64,000 nucleotides of DNA from Haloarchaeobius litoreus (GCF_024495425.1 NZ_JANHJR010000003.1:744001-808000), one strand, 5' to 3'; shown: positions 1-10,100, counted from the first letter of the stretch. The notes: generated by a model from the sequence alone, not told the origin. Translations and numbers: made by a program.

Positions 1-372
1 GTCGACCGGGTTCGACGTCGTCACGGTGATGAAGTCGTCGTTGTGCTCGGCGAGCGACGAGCCGATGTCCTCCATGATGGGCGCGTTGTCGCCCGCGAGG
101 TCGATGCGGGTCTGGCCGGGCTGGCGCGGGATGCCCGCCGTGATGACGACGACGTCCGAGCCAGCAGTGTCCGCGTACGTGCCCTGCCGGACCGACGTGT
201 TCGAGTCGTACGCGATACCGTGGTTGGTGTCCGCTGCCTGGCCCACCGTCACGTCCTCCTGGTCCGGGATGTCCACGAAGACGAGCTCGTCGACCACGTC
301 ACGAAGCGCGAGGTTGTAGCCTGCGGCGGCCCCAACGGTGCCGGCCGCACCGACTACGCTAACTTTCGCCAT
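1..372 (-). CDS. mdh: malate dehydrogenase, N-terminal part (cut by window edge)
   Basis: NAD-dependent malate dehydrogenase of the LDH-like family, converting malate and oxaloacetate in the TCA cycle in the cytoplasm. The 124 visible codons begin [19 protein letters not shown], a Rossmann fold with the glycine-rich NAD loop (GAAGTVG), then an acidic residue after strand two (VFVDIPD) and the [15 protein letters not shown] stretch typical of this family, ending at TVTTSNPVD. The rest of the protein lies outside the window. The start at 372 is supported by a TATA-like box about 30 bases upstream, fitting a leaderless transcript. Confidence is high for the family; the choice of malate over lactate is by similarity to haloarchaeal enzymes. 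Confidence 0.93.
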   Translation of the reverse strand, partial: MAKVSVVGAAGTVGAAAGYNLALRDVVDELVFVDIPDQEDVTVGQAADTNHGIAYDSNTSVRQGTYADTAGSDVVVITAGIPRQPGQTRIDLAGDNAPIMEDIGSSLAEHNDDFITVTTSNPVD

Positions 373-398
373 AACACTCGAAACTGCTCTCGATTCTC

Positions 399-408
399 GG
401 TTAAACGT
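399..408 (-). promoter_or_regulatory. TATA-like box of mdh
   Basis: On the minus strand the sequence ACGTTTAACC lies about 27-36 bases before the mdh start codon. Haloarchaeal TATA boxes (consensus near TTTAWA) sit about 25-30 bases before the transcription start, so this predicts a leaderless mRNA. This is inferred from spacing only. Confidence 0.5.
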
Positions 409-516
409 GTCGAAGTCGGCATTGCTGGCGACGAAGGCCCGCTACACCGCTGGCCCGAGCCACGGCGACGAGTCGATGGCAGTACCCTTTTCGACCTCGC
501 ACACGTTCTCCCCCAC

Positions 517-1119
517 ATGAGCGAGGAGTTCGACAAGGAAGCCGAACGAGAGAAGTTGCGCGAGCAGTTCGCATCGGAGGAGCAGGAGCGCGAACAGACA
601 CGCCGCATGAGCGAACTCCTGCTGAAGGGCGCGACGATGACGAACAGGCACTGCGACCGCTGTGGCGACCCCATCTTCCGACAGAACGGCCAGGAGTTCT
701 GTCCCTCGTGTCAGGGTCGCGGGCAGGCGGCCGCACAACAGCAGCAACAGCAGCGAGAGCAGCGGCCCGCCGAGGCCGACGAGGGGACGGAGCCGGTGGC
801 CGACACCGCACCAGAGCAGGACGACGACGGGACGCCGACGACGCCTGCACAGCCAGCCCCGCCGAACAGCGGCCACGGCCGCCGTGTCCCCTCGTCCAGA
901 AGCCGCGACGCGCCGGCCCACGGGGCGGACACCGGTGGACGGGGACCGGAGTCGGTCGAGCCCACCGGCGAGTTCGACGACGCTGTCGCGGCAGTCGAGG
1001 AGACCATCCGCCGGTTCAGCGCGGCCGCCGCGAACACCGACGACCCCGAGCGCGCACGGGAGTACCTGAAGACCGTCCGCGAGGCGACCGAGACGCTGGC
1101 GGCGCTCCAGAGTCGCTGA
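517..1119 (+). CDS. SSSCA1-like zinc-ribbon protein, 200 aa
   Basis: Small acidic protein with three parts. Residues 1-45 are a highly charged helix (MSEEFDKEAEREKLREQF). Residues about 47-66 form a zinc ribbon, CDRCGDPIF then FCPSC. A low-complexity linker rich in Gln, Ala and Pro follows, and the C-terminus is a helical segment (FDDAVAAVEETIRRFSAAA). The ribbon plus charged N-terminus matches the Sjogren's syndrome/scleroderma autoantigen 1 family of archaea, whose function is not settled. The frame stays open far upstream, but ATG at 517 is chosen because it begins the conserved N-terminus and an ACCCTTTTCG element lies about 28 bases before it. It is divergent from mdh and convergent with hef. 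Confidence 0.85.
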   Translation: MSEEFDKEAEREKLREQFASEEQEREQTRRMSELLLKGATMTNRHCDRCGDPIFRQNGQEFCPSCQGRGQAAAQQQQQQREQRPAEADEGTEPVADTAPEQDDDGTPTTPAQPAPPNSGHGRRVPSSRSRDAPAHGADTGGRGPESVEPTGEFDDAVAAVEETIRRFSAAAANTDDPERAREYLKTVREATETLAALQSR

Positions 1120-1140
1120 AACGAGAACCGTCCGCCGTCG

Positions 1141-3567
1141 CTACCGCCCTGGCTCGTACTGGCTTCCGACGACCTCGCGGATGCGTTCTGCGGTGACCGA
1201 CCCGACGCCGTCGACCTCCAGCAGCTCCTCCTCCGTCGCCGACAGCGCGTCCTCGACCGTCCCGAAGTGCGCGAGCAGCGACCGTGCCGTCACCGGGCCG
1301 ATGTCCGCGATGGCCCCGACGACGTACTCCTGCTGCTCGGTGAGGGTCTTCTTCGCCTTCTCACCGTGGACCGACACCTCGCGGTCGTTCTTCGTCTGCT
1401 CGCGCCCCGCGATGACCGCGAGCAGGTCACGGGTATCGGCCTCGCTCTCGGTGCGGAGGACGCTCACGCCGAAGTCGACCGCGAGCGACGCCAGCGCGCC
1501 CCGGACCGCGTTCGGGTGGATGTCGCGCGTGCCGACGAGGCTGTCCGTCCCCTCGATGATGAGCACGGGCCGGGCGTAGTGCCCCGAGAGGTCCCTGAGC
1601 TGTTCGAACAGCGAGCGGTCGCTGCCGGTGAGCGTGTCGAGGAAGTCCGAGACCGACTTTCGCTCGACGGCGACCCGGTCCGAGAGCACGTAGTCGCCCA
1701 CCTCCAGCGTCTCCAGCCGGGTCGTCACGTCGTCCCGGGTCGAGAGCTCGCGAGGGATGGCGGAGTCCATCTCGCGCTGGTCGACGACGATCTCGGCGAG
1801 GTCCTCGTCGGGGTCGGAGTCCGGCGTGGCGACCACGCCGTCGCTGGCGGCGGCCCCGGTCGCGGACTCGGTTTCGTCGGCGGTTCCCTCGCTCTCGTCG
1901 TCGGTGGTCCCGGGCTCGTCGTCGCCACCGAACTCCTGCAGCCCGGGCTGCATCTCCGACTCGCCCTCACCGTCGTCGAACTCGCCGAGGCTGGTCTGGC
2001 CGTCGTCGAGGTCCGCGGCCACCTCGTCGGCGACGCCCTTCAGCTCGCGCAGCTCGGACTCCATCTGCTTCTCCTTGCGCCGCGATATCCAGAAGTACGC
2101 CTCGTCGCGGGTGTCCTCGGCCATGAGGACGACGACGCGGCCCTCGGTCTGGCGGCCGGTCCGACCCTTGCGCTGGATGGACCGGATGGCCGTCGGCACG
2201 GGTTCGTAGAACAGCACGAGGTCGACCTCGGGCACGTCCAGTCCCTCCTCGGCGACGCTGGTCGAGACGAGCACCTCGAACTCGCCGTCCTTGAACGCCG
2301 AGAGGGTCTCCTGTTGCTGTTTCTGGGTCATCCCGTCGGAGCCCTCCTTGTCGCCCTGGCCGACGAACCGGCGCGTCTCGAAGTGGTTCGAGAGGAAGTC
2401 GGTGAGCGCCTCGGCGGTGTCCCGGGACTCGGTGAAGACGATGACGCGCTCGCCGTCCTCGATGCCGAGCGTCTCCGCGAGCAGGATGCGCGCCTTCCGG
2501 TACTTCGGGTGGATGTCGTCGAACGAGTGCGCGCGGCGGATGGCCTCCTCGACCTTCGGCTCGGATATCATTCGCTGGCTGGCCTTCGACGCACCCGACG
2601 ACCTGGCGGCGTTCTGCTGGCGCTCGAAGTACCGGCAGGTCGCCTCGACCGACTGCGTCTCGACGTACGTGACGGCGGTCCGGAGCTTGCGTATCTCCGC
2701 GAGGAAGCTCATCCCCTCGTAGCCCGCGGACTGGTCGTTGTCCATCATCTGGCGGAGCTGGGACTGGATCTCGTGTATCTCGCGCTCGGAGAGGTCCGGC
2801 GAGGTCTTCCGGGTGACCCCGAGCTCCTTGAGCTTGCCCAGTCGGTCCGAGATGACGTCGTTGAGCGCGTCGCGTATCTCGATGACCTCCTCCGGCAGCT
2901 GGATCTTCTGCCACTCGACCTCGGTGTCGTGGGTGTACTCGTCGACGTCGGCGTCCTCCTCGGTCATCACCTCGACCGCGCGGATGCCGAGGTTCTCACA
3001 GACCTCCCCGATCTCCTCGGCGTCGCCGCCGGGCGAGGCGCTCATGCCGGTGACGAGCGGGTCGGTGGCGTCGCCGTGGTAGCGCTCGGCGATGAAGTTG
3101 TAGGCGTAGTCGCCGGTCGCGCGGTGGCACTCGTCGAACGTGATGTGGGTCACGTCCCGCAGGGAGATGCGGCCGCCGACGAGGTCGTTCTCGACGACCT
3201 GCGGCGTCGCGATGACGATGGTCGCGTCCTCCCAGAGTGCTGCGCGGTCGTCCGGGCTCACGTCGCCGGTGAACACCACGATCTCGTCGTCCGGAATCGT
3301 GAGGGCCTCGCGGTAGAACTCGGCGTGCTGCTGGACGAGGGGCTTCGTCGGCGCGAGCAGCAGCGACTTCCCGCCGACCTCGTCGAGCCGGCGGGCGGTG
3401 ACCAGCAGGCTGACCGTCGTCTTCCCGAGGCCGGTCGGCAGACAGACGAGGGTGTGGTCCTCGGTCGCGGTGCCGGCCAGTCTGAGCTGGTAGAGCCGTC
3501 GTTCGAGGAATCCGGGCGTGAGCAAGGGGTGCTCGATGGACTCCCCGTCGCTGTCCGTCGTCGCCAT
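1141..3567 (-). CDS. hef: Hef: ATP-dependent helicase fused to XPF/ERCC4 nuclease, 808 aa
   Basis: Archaeal Hef, which processes stalled replication forks. The N-terminal SF2 helicase shows Walker A PTGLGKT (44-50), the DECH box in TFDECHRATG, and motif VI QRKGRTGRQTEGRVV. An acidic, Asp/Glu/Gly/Thr-rich linker (roughly residues 510-590) leads to a C-terminal ERCC4 nuclease with VVDQREMDSAIPREL and VERKSVSDFLDTL (ERKxxxD motif), then a tandem helix-hairpin-helix ending LLEVDGVGSVTAERIREVVG. The length fits haloarchaeal Hef. A CCTTAACC element about 28 bases upstream of the ATG suggests a leaderless message. In Haloferax, Hef is linked to Holliday-junction resolution pathways; that role is established knowledge, not something this sequence shows. 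Confidence 0.96.
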   Translation of the reverse strand: MATTDSDGESIEHPLLTPGFLERRLYQLRLAGTATEDHTLVCLPTGLGKTTVSLLVTARRLDEVGGKSLLLAPTKPLVQQHAEFYREALTIPDDEIVVFTGDVSPDDRAALWEDATIVIATPQVVENDLVGGRISLRDVTHITFDECHRATGDYAYNFIAERYHGDATDPLVTGMSASPGGDAEEIGEVCENLGIRAVEVMTEEDADVDEYTHDTEVEWQKIQLPEEVIEIRDALNDVISDRLGKLKELGVTRKTSPDLSEREIHEIQSQLRQMMDNDQSAGYEGMSFLAEIRKLRTAVTYVETQSVEATCRYFERQQNAARSSGASKASQRMISEPKVEEAIRRAHSFDDIHPKYRKARILLAETLGIEDGERVIVFTESRDTAEALTDFLSNHFETRRFVGQGDKEGSDGMTQKQQQETLSAFKDGEFEVLVSTSVAEEGLDVPEVDLVLFYEPVPTAIRSIQRKGRTGRQTEGRVVVLMAEDTRDEAYFWISRRKEKQMESELRELKGVADEVAADLDDGQTSLGEFDDGEGESEMQPGLQEFGGDDEPGTTDDESEGTADETESATGAAASDGVVATPDSDPDEDLAEIVVDQREMDSAIPRELSTRDDVTTRLETLEVGDYVLSDRVAVERKSVSDFLDTLTGSDRSLFEQLRDLSGHYARPVLIIEGTDSLVGTRDIHPNAVRGALASLAVDFGVSVLRTESEADTRDLLAVIAGREQTKNDREVSVHGEKAKKTLTEQQEYVVGAIADIGPVTARSLLAHFGTVEDALSATEEELLEVDGVGSVTAERIREVVGSQYEPGR

Positions 3568-3662
3568 CTACCGCGGGGTTGGGCGTCGTCCCGGTTAAGG
3601 GTTCGCCGAACGCGGTGAAAGTGAAACGACGGGTCCGCGTGGCCGCGCCGTCGGTCGCTTCC

Positions 3663-3782
3663 TCAGTCGATGAGTTCGCCGACGAGCTCGATGAGCAGCT
3701 CCTCGTCGCCGACGACGGCGACGACGACGGCGAGCACGAGCAGGACGACCGCTGCCGCGATGACGAGTTCGAGTGTGGTCAT
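3663..3782 (-). CDS. 39-residue single-pass membrane protein
   Basis: Short frame starting MTTLELVIAAAVVLLVLA with one hydrophobic helix (about residues 6-24) and an acidic amphipathic tail (GDEELLIELVGELID). It lies between hef and the dolichol-kinase-like gene on the same strand. Codon use has the G/C-rich third positions of its neighbours. The clean membrane helix and terminal TGA make a real gene plausible, but at this size conservation in relatives would be needed. No function is proposed. Confidence 0.5.
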   Translation of the reverse strand: MTTLELVIAAAVVLLVLAVVVAVVGDEELLIELVGELID

Positions 3783-3875
3783 CGTTCACCCGAACTGTGT
3801 CCACGCCTCGCCGATGTAGCCTGGACCTACGCACCTAGGCGGTCCCGCGGGCGGGGTCGGGCCCCCGCAACCGCG

Positions 3876-4493
3876 TCACGCGACCGCCGTGACGACCGCC
3901 TCGACGGGCTCGCCGGTGGCGACGAGCACCACGGCGGCGGTCACCGACGCGAGGATAGGGATGGTGATGTTGTCGTCGATGACGTACGTCGCCACGACCG
4001 GCTTGACGCCGTCGGCCAGCGTCGCCGCGACCGCCGCCGCGACCGCCGCCGTCAGGGGGAGGAACGGCAGCGCGAACGCGAAGGAGACGACGAACATCGT
4101 CCCGAGCACGCGGGCCGGCTTGACCCGCCGGAGCTCGTCGGAACCGAGCAGGCCGCTGATGGGGTCGCCGATGGTCAGCATGTACATCGCCGGCACCGCG
4201 ACCACCGGAGTGAACAGCAGCCCGGCGAACGTCCCGCCGATGATGTAGAGCGCGTAGCCCGCGAGGTTCTCCTGCTCGTACTCGCGGGTGAGCTTCTCGA
4301 AGATGGCCCAGTCGAGGCCGACGAACAGCCGGACGACCTCCAGCCCGAGGGCGACGACGGTCCCCAGGACGAGCACGTAGCGGACCACCTGCCAGGGGAG
4401 CTCCGGAACGGCGTCGAGCTGGCCGACGACCCACGCGGTCGGCAGTATCGCCCCGCTCGCGTGGACCAGCCGTCTGGCGACCTCGTCGTTCAT
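3876..4493 (-). CDS. dolichol kinase-like (polyprenol/diacylglycerol kinase family) membrane protein
   Basis: Integral membrane protein of 205 aa with about six hydrophobic helices. It begins MNDEVARRLVHASGAILP (the RRxxHxxG opening seen in dolichol/phytol kinases) and contains MLTIGDPISGLLGS, which resembles the conserved GDxxAxxxG motif of this CTP-dependent kinase family. These enzymes phosphorylate polyprenols, supplying lipid carriers for N-glycosylation. The final Val/Ala-rich helices finish the fold. Its ATG lies one base after the stop of glyS, so the two are probably cotranscribed. Substrate is inferred from family only. Confidence 0.75.
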   Translation of the reverse strand: MNDEVARRLVHASGAILPTAWVVGQLDAVPELPWQVVRYVLVLGTVVALGLEVVRLFVGLDWAIFEKLTREYEQENLAGYALYIIGGTFAGLLFTPVVAVPAMYMLTIGDPISGLLGSDELRRVKPARVLGTMFVVSFAFALPFLPLTAAVAAAVAATLADGVKPVVATYVIDDNITIPILASVTAAVVLVATGEPVEAVVTAVA

Positions 4494-4494
4494 C

Positions 4495-6225
4495 TCAGTA
4501 GTCGTCGAACGTCGCGTCGCCGGTTCGAAGCGCGGTCAGGACGTCGACGAGGTCCGCGAGGTCGACCCGGGCCTGGGCCGTGGAGTCGCGCTCGCGGATC
4601 GTCGCGGTGCCTTGCGGGTCGCCGTCGAGGGTGACACAGAACGGCGTGCCGACCTCGTCCTGCCGGCGGTAGCGCCGGCCGATGGAGCCGGAGTCGTCGT
4701 AGGTGACCGACAGGCCCGCGTCTCGCAGGTCCTGTGCCACCTCGCGTGCGCGCTCGGGCAAGCCGTCCTGGTCCGTCAGCGGGAAGACGCCGACGAACGT
4801 CGGGGCGACCTCGGGTTCGAGCGCGAGGTAGTTCCGGTGCTCGCCCTCGACCTCGTCCTCGCTGAAGGCGTGGTGGACGACGGTGTACAGCGCGCGGTCG
4901 ACGCCGAACGACGGCTCGACGACGTGCGGTGTGATGTGCTCGCCGGACTCGGTCACCTCGTCGACGCTGAAGTTCACGTGCTCGGTCGGGATGTCGTAGC
5001 TCTCGCCGTCGACCTCGACCGTCACCGAATCACCGTCGAAGGCCGTGCGGTCCCGGTCGGCGAGCGTCTGGAGCGCCTCGGCGATGCCGGCGGCCGCGCC
5101 ACCGAACTCCGGACCGAGGTAGCTCATGTCCGGGTCGACCGTCGCGCGCTCGACCGTCTGCGGCTCGTCGTACTGCGTGAACAGCGTGAAGTCGTCGTCG
5201 GAGTGATCTGCGTGCTTCGAGAGGTCGTAGTCGCTGCGGTAGGCGAAGCCCGCGAGCTCGATCCAGTCGCCGTCGACCTCGGCCTCGGCGTCCCAGCAGT
5301 CCGCCGCGTAGTGCGCCAGCTCGCCCGGGAGGTGCTGGCGGAACCTGAACCGCTCCATGTCGACGCCGACGCGGTCGTACCACTCCTTGGCGATACCGAG
5401 GTAGTACGCGACCCACTCGTCGCCGATGACGCCCTCGTCGACCGCCTCGCCGATGGTCCACTCGGCCGCCGCGGCGTCCGGGTCGTCCTGCATCTCCGCC
5501 GAGTACAGCGGCGCGGTCACGTCGCGCACCGCATCGAGGTCCGGCTCGTCCTCCTCGGGGTCGACGAACAGCTCGAGCTCGGCCTGCGTGAACTCGCGCA
5601 CCCGGAGCAGCGACCTCCGGGGCGAGATCTCGTTGCGGTACGCGCGACCGATCTGCGTGACGCCGAAGGGGAGCTGGTTGCGGGCGTACTCCTTCAGCTG
5701 CGGGAACTCCACGAAGATGCCCTGTGCCGTCTCCGGCCGGAGGTAGCCCGGCTGCGAGGAGCCGGGGCCGATGTTCGTCTCGAACATCAGGTTGAACGCC
5801 GTCACGGTCCGGCCCGCGAGGCCGGCACCACAGCTCGGGCAGACGAGCTCGAACTCCGCGATGAGCTCCTCGACCTCGGGGATGGGGTAGCTCTCGGCCT
5901 CCTCGATGTCGGTGTTGTCCTCGATGATGTGGTCCGCACGGTGGCTCTCGCCGCAGTCGGGGCACTCGACGAGCATGTCGTCGAAGCCGTCGAGGTGGCC
6001 CGACGCCTCGAACACCGACTCGGGGGCGATGGTCGGCGCGTCGACCTCCAGGTTGCCCTCCTGGATGGTGAAGCGGTCGCGCCAGGTGTCCTCGATGTTG
6101 CGCTTGAGCGCCGCGCCCTGCGGGCCGAACGTGTAGAAGCCCGAGACACCGCCGTACGCGCCGCTGGCCTGGAAGAAGTAGCCCCGGCGCTTCGCGAGCT
6201 CGACGACGTCCGCCGTCTCAGTCAT
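4495..6225 (-). CDS. glyS: glycyl-tRNA synthetase (archaeal alpha2 type), 576 aa
   Basis: Class IIa aminoacyl-tRNA synthetase that charges tRNA-Gly. The N-terminus reads VVELAKRRGYFFQASGAYGG and is followed by the core, with FNLMFETNIGPGSS and GYLRPETAQGIFVEFPQL. Motif 2 is RNEISPRRSLLRVREFTQAE, and a CPSCG zinc element is visible near residue 130. Motif 3 is in PSFGVDRALYTVVHHAF. The C-terminal anticodon-binding domain ends with DEVGTPFCVTLDGDPQGTATIRERD split over two strands. The length is normal. The start overlaps the end of the CBS gene by 8 bases, indicating translational coupling. Confidence 0.97.
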   Translation of the reverse strand: MTETADVVELAKRRGYFFQASGAYGGVSGFYTFGPQGAALKRNIEDTWRDRFTIQEGNLEVDAPTIAPESVFEASGHLDGFDDMLVECPDCGESHRADHIIEDNTDIEEAESYPIPEVEELIAEFELVCPSCGAGLAGRTVTAFNLMFETNIGPGSSQPGYLRPETAQGIFVEFPQLKEYARNQLPFGVTQIGRAYRNEISPRRSLLRVREFTQAELELFVDPEEDEPDLDAVRDVTAPLYSAEMQDDPDAAAAEWTIGEAVDEGVIGDEWVAYYLGIAKEWYDRVGVDMERFRFRQHLPGELAHYAADCWDAEAEVDGDWIELAGFAYRSDYDLSKHADHSDDDFTLFTQYDEPQTVERATVDPDMSYLGPEFGGAAAGIAEALQTLADRDRTAFDGDSVTVEVDGESYDIPTEHVNFSVDEVTESGEHITPHVVEPSFGVDRALYTVVHHAFSEDEVEGEHRNYLALEPEVAPTFVGVFPLTDQDGLPERAREVAQDLRDAGLSVTYDDSGSIGRRYRRQDEVGTPFCVTLDGDPQGTATIRERDSTAQARVDLADLVDVLTALRTGDATFDDY

Positions 6226-7072
6226 ACAGCGCCTCCAGCAGGTCGATGTCCCGGACGATGCCGACGAGGGGCTCGCCGGACACCATCGGGATCTGCTCGA
6301 TGTCGTGTCGGATCATCAGCTGGGCCGCCTCGACGACCGTCTTCTTCGCGGAGACCGTGATGAGGTCCTCGGTCATGAACTCGGAGACCGCCGTCGCGGG
6401 GACCTCGACGTTCCGGGTCGGCAGGTAGCGGCCGCCGACGGCCTTGATTCCCTCCCAGGCCCACTCGTCGTCCTGGCTCGCGATGGAGTCACCGGTGTCC
6501 TCCTCGCCCTCGACGATGCGGGCGACCTCGACGATGTCGACCACGGTGACCATGCCCGCGGGGTCGGCCTCGTCGTCGAGCACGACGGCGTAGGGGACGT
6601 TCGCGTAGTAGAGCTCGCGCTCGACGACGGGCAGCGGCGTGCCGCTGTAGGTCGTGTTCACGTCCCGGGTCGCCACGTCGCCGACGACCGCGTCCGTCTC
6701 GACCTTCTCGCGTGCGATGGCGCGGATGACGTCGGTGATGGTGACGATGCCTTCGAGCTCGCCGTCGACGACCGGGACGCGGCGCGCGCCCTCCTCGACC
6801 ATGACGCGCGCGACCTCGGTGAGGTCCGTGTCCTGCGTCGTCGTCGGCACCTCCTCGTCCATCAGCAGCGCCAGCTGGTCCTCGTCGGGACGCTCGATGA
6901 GCAGGGCGCGCGAGACGAGACCGCGGTACGCCTCGACGCCGTCCGTCTCTTTGACCACCGGGACAGATGAGAAGCCGTACTCCTGGAGATACTCGAGCAC
7001 GTCGTCGCGGGTGCCCGGCAGCTCGACGGTGACCAACTCTGAGCGGGGCGTCATCGCGTCGGCAACTTTCAT
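6218..7072 (-). CDS. four-CBS-domain protein, 284 aa
   Basis: Contains four CBS modules in two Bateman pairs. They read VADAMTPRSELVTVELPGT, then TTTQDTDLTEVARVMVEEGARRVPVV, then VATRDVNTTYSGTPL, and finally VSEFMTEDLITVSAKKTVVEAAQLMI with the closing LVGIVRDIDLLEALYD. CBS pairs bind adenosyl ligands such as AMP, ATP or SAM and act as energy or ligand sensors. There is no attached catalytic domain, so it likely regulates a partner. It sits between DP2 (82 bases upstream) and glyS (8-base overlap), a neighbourhood of information-processing genes. The target is unknown. Confidence 0.9.
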   Translation of the reverse strand: MKVADAMTPRSELVTVELPGTRDDVLEYLQEYGFSSVPVVKETDGVEAYRGLVSRALLIERPDEDQLALLMDEEVPTTTQDTDLTEVARVMVEEGARRVPVVDGELEGIVTITDVIRAIAREKVETDAVVGDVATRDVNTTYSGTPLPVVERELYYANVPYAVVLDDEADPAGMVTVVDIVEVARIVEGEEDTGDSIASQDDEWAWEGIKAVGGRYLPTRNVEVPATAVSEFMTEDLITVSAKKTVVEAAQLMIRHDIEQIPMVSGEPLVGIVRDIDLLEALYD

Positions 7073-7154
7073 ACCCGCCGGATACGTGCAAAAGCCGCTT
7101 AAAGGCCCTGTTTCTTCGGTGGGGCGTCACACGGCCCCAGAGCATGTCATGAAC

Positions 7155-10100
7155 TCACATGAAGTCGGCGATGCCGGTCTGGCGGTTCGTGTCGTCCTCG
7201 AACACCGACGAGAGCGCCTTCTCCAGCTTCTCCAGCCGCTGGACCGTGTAGGGACGACAGCCGAACTCCTCGGCCACTATCAGCGCCGTCTGCATGTACT
7301 TGTTCACCGACCCCTGGTGGACGGTCAGGTTCACCCGGCCGCCGCACTCCCGGCAGTCGCCGGTCAGCGGCATCCGGCGGTACTTCTCCCCGCAGTCCAG
7401 ACAGCGCGTCTCCTGTCTGGAGAACGCCCGCAGGTTGCCGATGAGGTCCGGCAGGAAGTGGTACTCGATGATGCGCTCCGCCACGTCGGTCTCGTCGACC
7501 GCCCGGAGCTTCCGCGAGAGGTGCAACTGGGCGTCCATCTTGTCCTGCATCGACCCCAGCGTCTTGTACGCCGACAGCGCCGGCCCCATGTGGATGTCCG
7601 TGGTGTCGTGCGTGTGCGCGAAGTCGGTGTACTCGCGCTCCGTTCCCAGCGTCGCCTCGGCGATCTTCATGATGTCCTCGACCTCCTCGGGGTCCGCCAT
7701 CTCCCGGGCCGCCTCGTAGAACTCCGTCGGGTACTCCCACATGATGTCCATGTTGTGCGCCTCGTCGTCGATCTCCGAGGGGTCGATGCGGCTGGACATC
7801 ACGAGCGGCGCGTCCATCTTCCCGCCCCGCTGGTCCGGGAGGAACGCCTTCGAGAAGTTGAGCAGGCCGTCGAGCAGGAGCATGACGCAGTCCTCGTCGC
7901 CGTCGCAGTTCCGGCGCTTCGCCGCGTGGAAGTACGGGTGCGCGTACCCGACCGCAGCACTCGTAAAGCCCACCACACGCCCGACCGTCGCGGCGGAGGT
8001 GTGGGGAGCCATCCCGAAGACGAGTTCGCCGACGAGCTCCTCGCGGTCGTCCATCTCGTAGAACGGTTCGAGGCCGTAGTAGGATTCGAGGAGGTCGTCG
8101 ACGAAGTCGGCGGTCTTGAGCATGTGCTCGGCCGCGCCGTCGGAGAGGACCACGTCCTGCACCTTCAGCTCGACGAGCTGGTCGTCGTGGCGGAGCTCGT
8201 CGCCGTGGACGTCGGTCTCGTAGCCCAGCGCGCGGAGCTGGTCGGCGGTCACGTCGAGCTCGGTCGCCCGGACGGCGGTGACCGGCAGGTCGGTCATGTC
8301 GTAGCGGACGGTGCCGTCCTTGAACGCGGTGACGCCGTGTTTCGCGCGGAGGACGCCCTTGGCCATGGGTTCGGGCGTCTTGTTCGTCGAGGAGAGCCCC
8401 TTGACGCCTTTGAGTATCTCGAAGGAGTTCTCGCGCTCGCCGACCTCGTCCATGGCGCTCCAGTACTGCTCCTTGAGGTCGATCTCGTGGAACTCGACGC
8501 TGGTGCCGTCGACCTCGCAGTGGTCGCAGTGGACGCGGCCCGCGTCGTCCGGTTCGAGCTCCTGCTCGCAGTCGGGGCAGAAGTAGTACGGCTCGGTGCG
8601 CTCCCCGCAGTCGGGACAGCGCGTCTCGAACGTCTGCTCGCCGCAGCCGGTGCACTCGCGGGTGCCGACCTGCGCCTCGATGCGGCCCGGGGTCGAGCGC
8701 ATGTCGGGGGCGTGCTTCGCCCCTTCGGCGACGGAGCGCTGGCTGCCGCCGGCCTCGCCGACGGGGAACAGGGTGTGGACCGCGGGCGAGAGGTCGCGGG
8801 ACTCGGACTTCTCGGGGCGGCCCATCCGGTTCCCGATGCGGGTCGGGGCGCGCTCGCGGACGGTGAACGGCGCGACCTCGTTGACGGCCTCGATGGCGTT
8901 GGTGCCGGGCGGCCGGTCGTCGTCGTGGTCGGTCGGCTCGGCGTCCTTCCCGGCGTCGACCGTGTCGTCGCTGGTTCCCCAGGTCAGCGCGCGCTCGGAG
9001 AGGTCGTCGAGGGTCCAGGTGCGTTCGAGGTCGCCGTCGATGCCGAGGCACCTGAGGAAGGGGACGTAGTCACGGATCAGCAGCTCGTCGTCGGTCTGGT
9101 GGTGGGGTTTGAGCAGCGTCTCGACCGTCTCGCGTACCTCGCCACGCCGGGGGACGTGCAGGGTGCCGTCCTCGACGTAGCCGTCGGCGACGGCCGCTGC
9201 GAGCTCGTCGAAGGCGGCGACGGAGACGTCGTGCCAGACGTAGGTGTACGCGGGGTGCAGCGGTGCGTCGTACTCGGTGGCCCACTCGATGGCCTCCTCG
9301 GCGGTCGGGTCGTCGAGGTCGACGTGCGGGGAGTCACGGAGAGCCTGGACGTCCGCGCCGGCGTCGTCGAACTCGCCGCGCCACCACTCGACGGTGTAGG
9401 AGGCGGGGGCGAGGGGGTGGTTGTTCTCGACGAACTCGCCGTAGTTGACGAGGTACTCGCCGAGGTCGAGGATGCGCTCGACGCCGTTGCATATCTCGAG
9501 GGCCTCCTCGGGGTCGTCGACGCGGCGTACGTCGCCGTTGGCGAGCCGGACCGTCGGCCCCTCGATGGAGTCGACGGGGACGACGCCGGCGGCCTTGCCG
9601 GGGCGTTCGGTCTTGATCTGGGTGCCCGTCGCGAGGAAGTCGTCGACGAGGTGCATCGTGGCGGGGTGGACGCCGGCGGTCGCGAAGCCGTGGTTGCGCG
9701 CCCGGCCGTAGCGCAGCCGGAAGCCGCCCGACTCGCAGGGGTGGCTGAAGACGGGGCGGCCGGCGATGAGGTCGCGCAGGAACTTCTGGCTCTTCTCCAC
9801 GCGGGGCGGCCCGGTCGGGCCGTCGTCCGCCTCGCTCGGGTCGTCGCCGGCGTTGGCTTCGTCGTCGCCGTCTCCCTCGTCCTCGGATTCGTCGTCGCCC
9901 TCGGCGGCCGCGTCGTCGTAGTACGTACCGTCGATGAGGTCCTGCAGCCACGGCCAGTCGACCTCGTCGAGGTTCTTCGTGTAGCGCTGGATCTTCGGGG
10001 CCTTCAGCGCGATACCCTCCGCGAGGACGAGGCACATCCCGCCGCGGGCGGAGTTGGTGTCGACGCGTTCGAGGTCGCGGAAGCCCGACACCTCCTCGTC

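Noticed and set aside
1267-3618. A 783-residue plus-strand frame opposite hef
   Set aside because: It is the shadow of Hef, with Leu/Arg/Asp-rich composition and no recognised motif.
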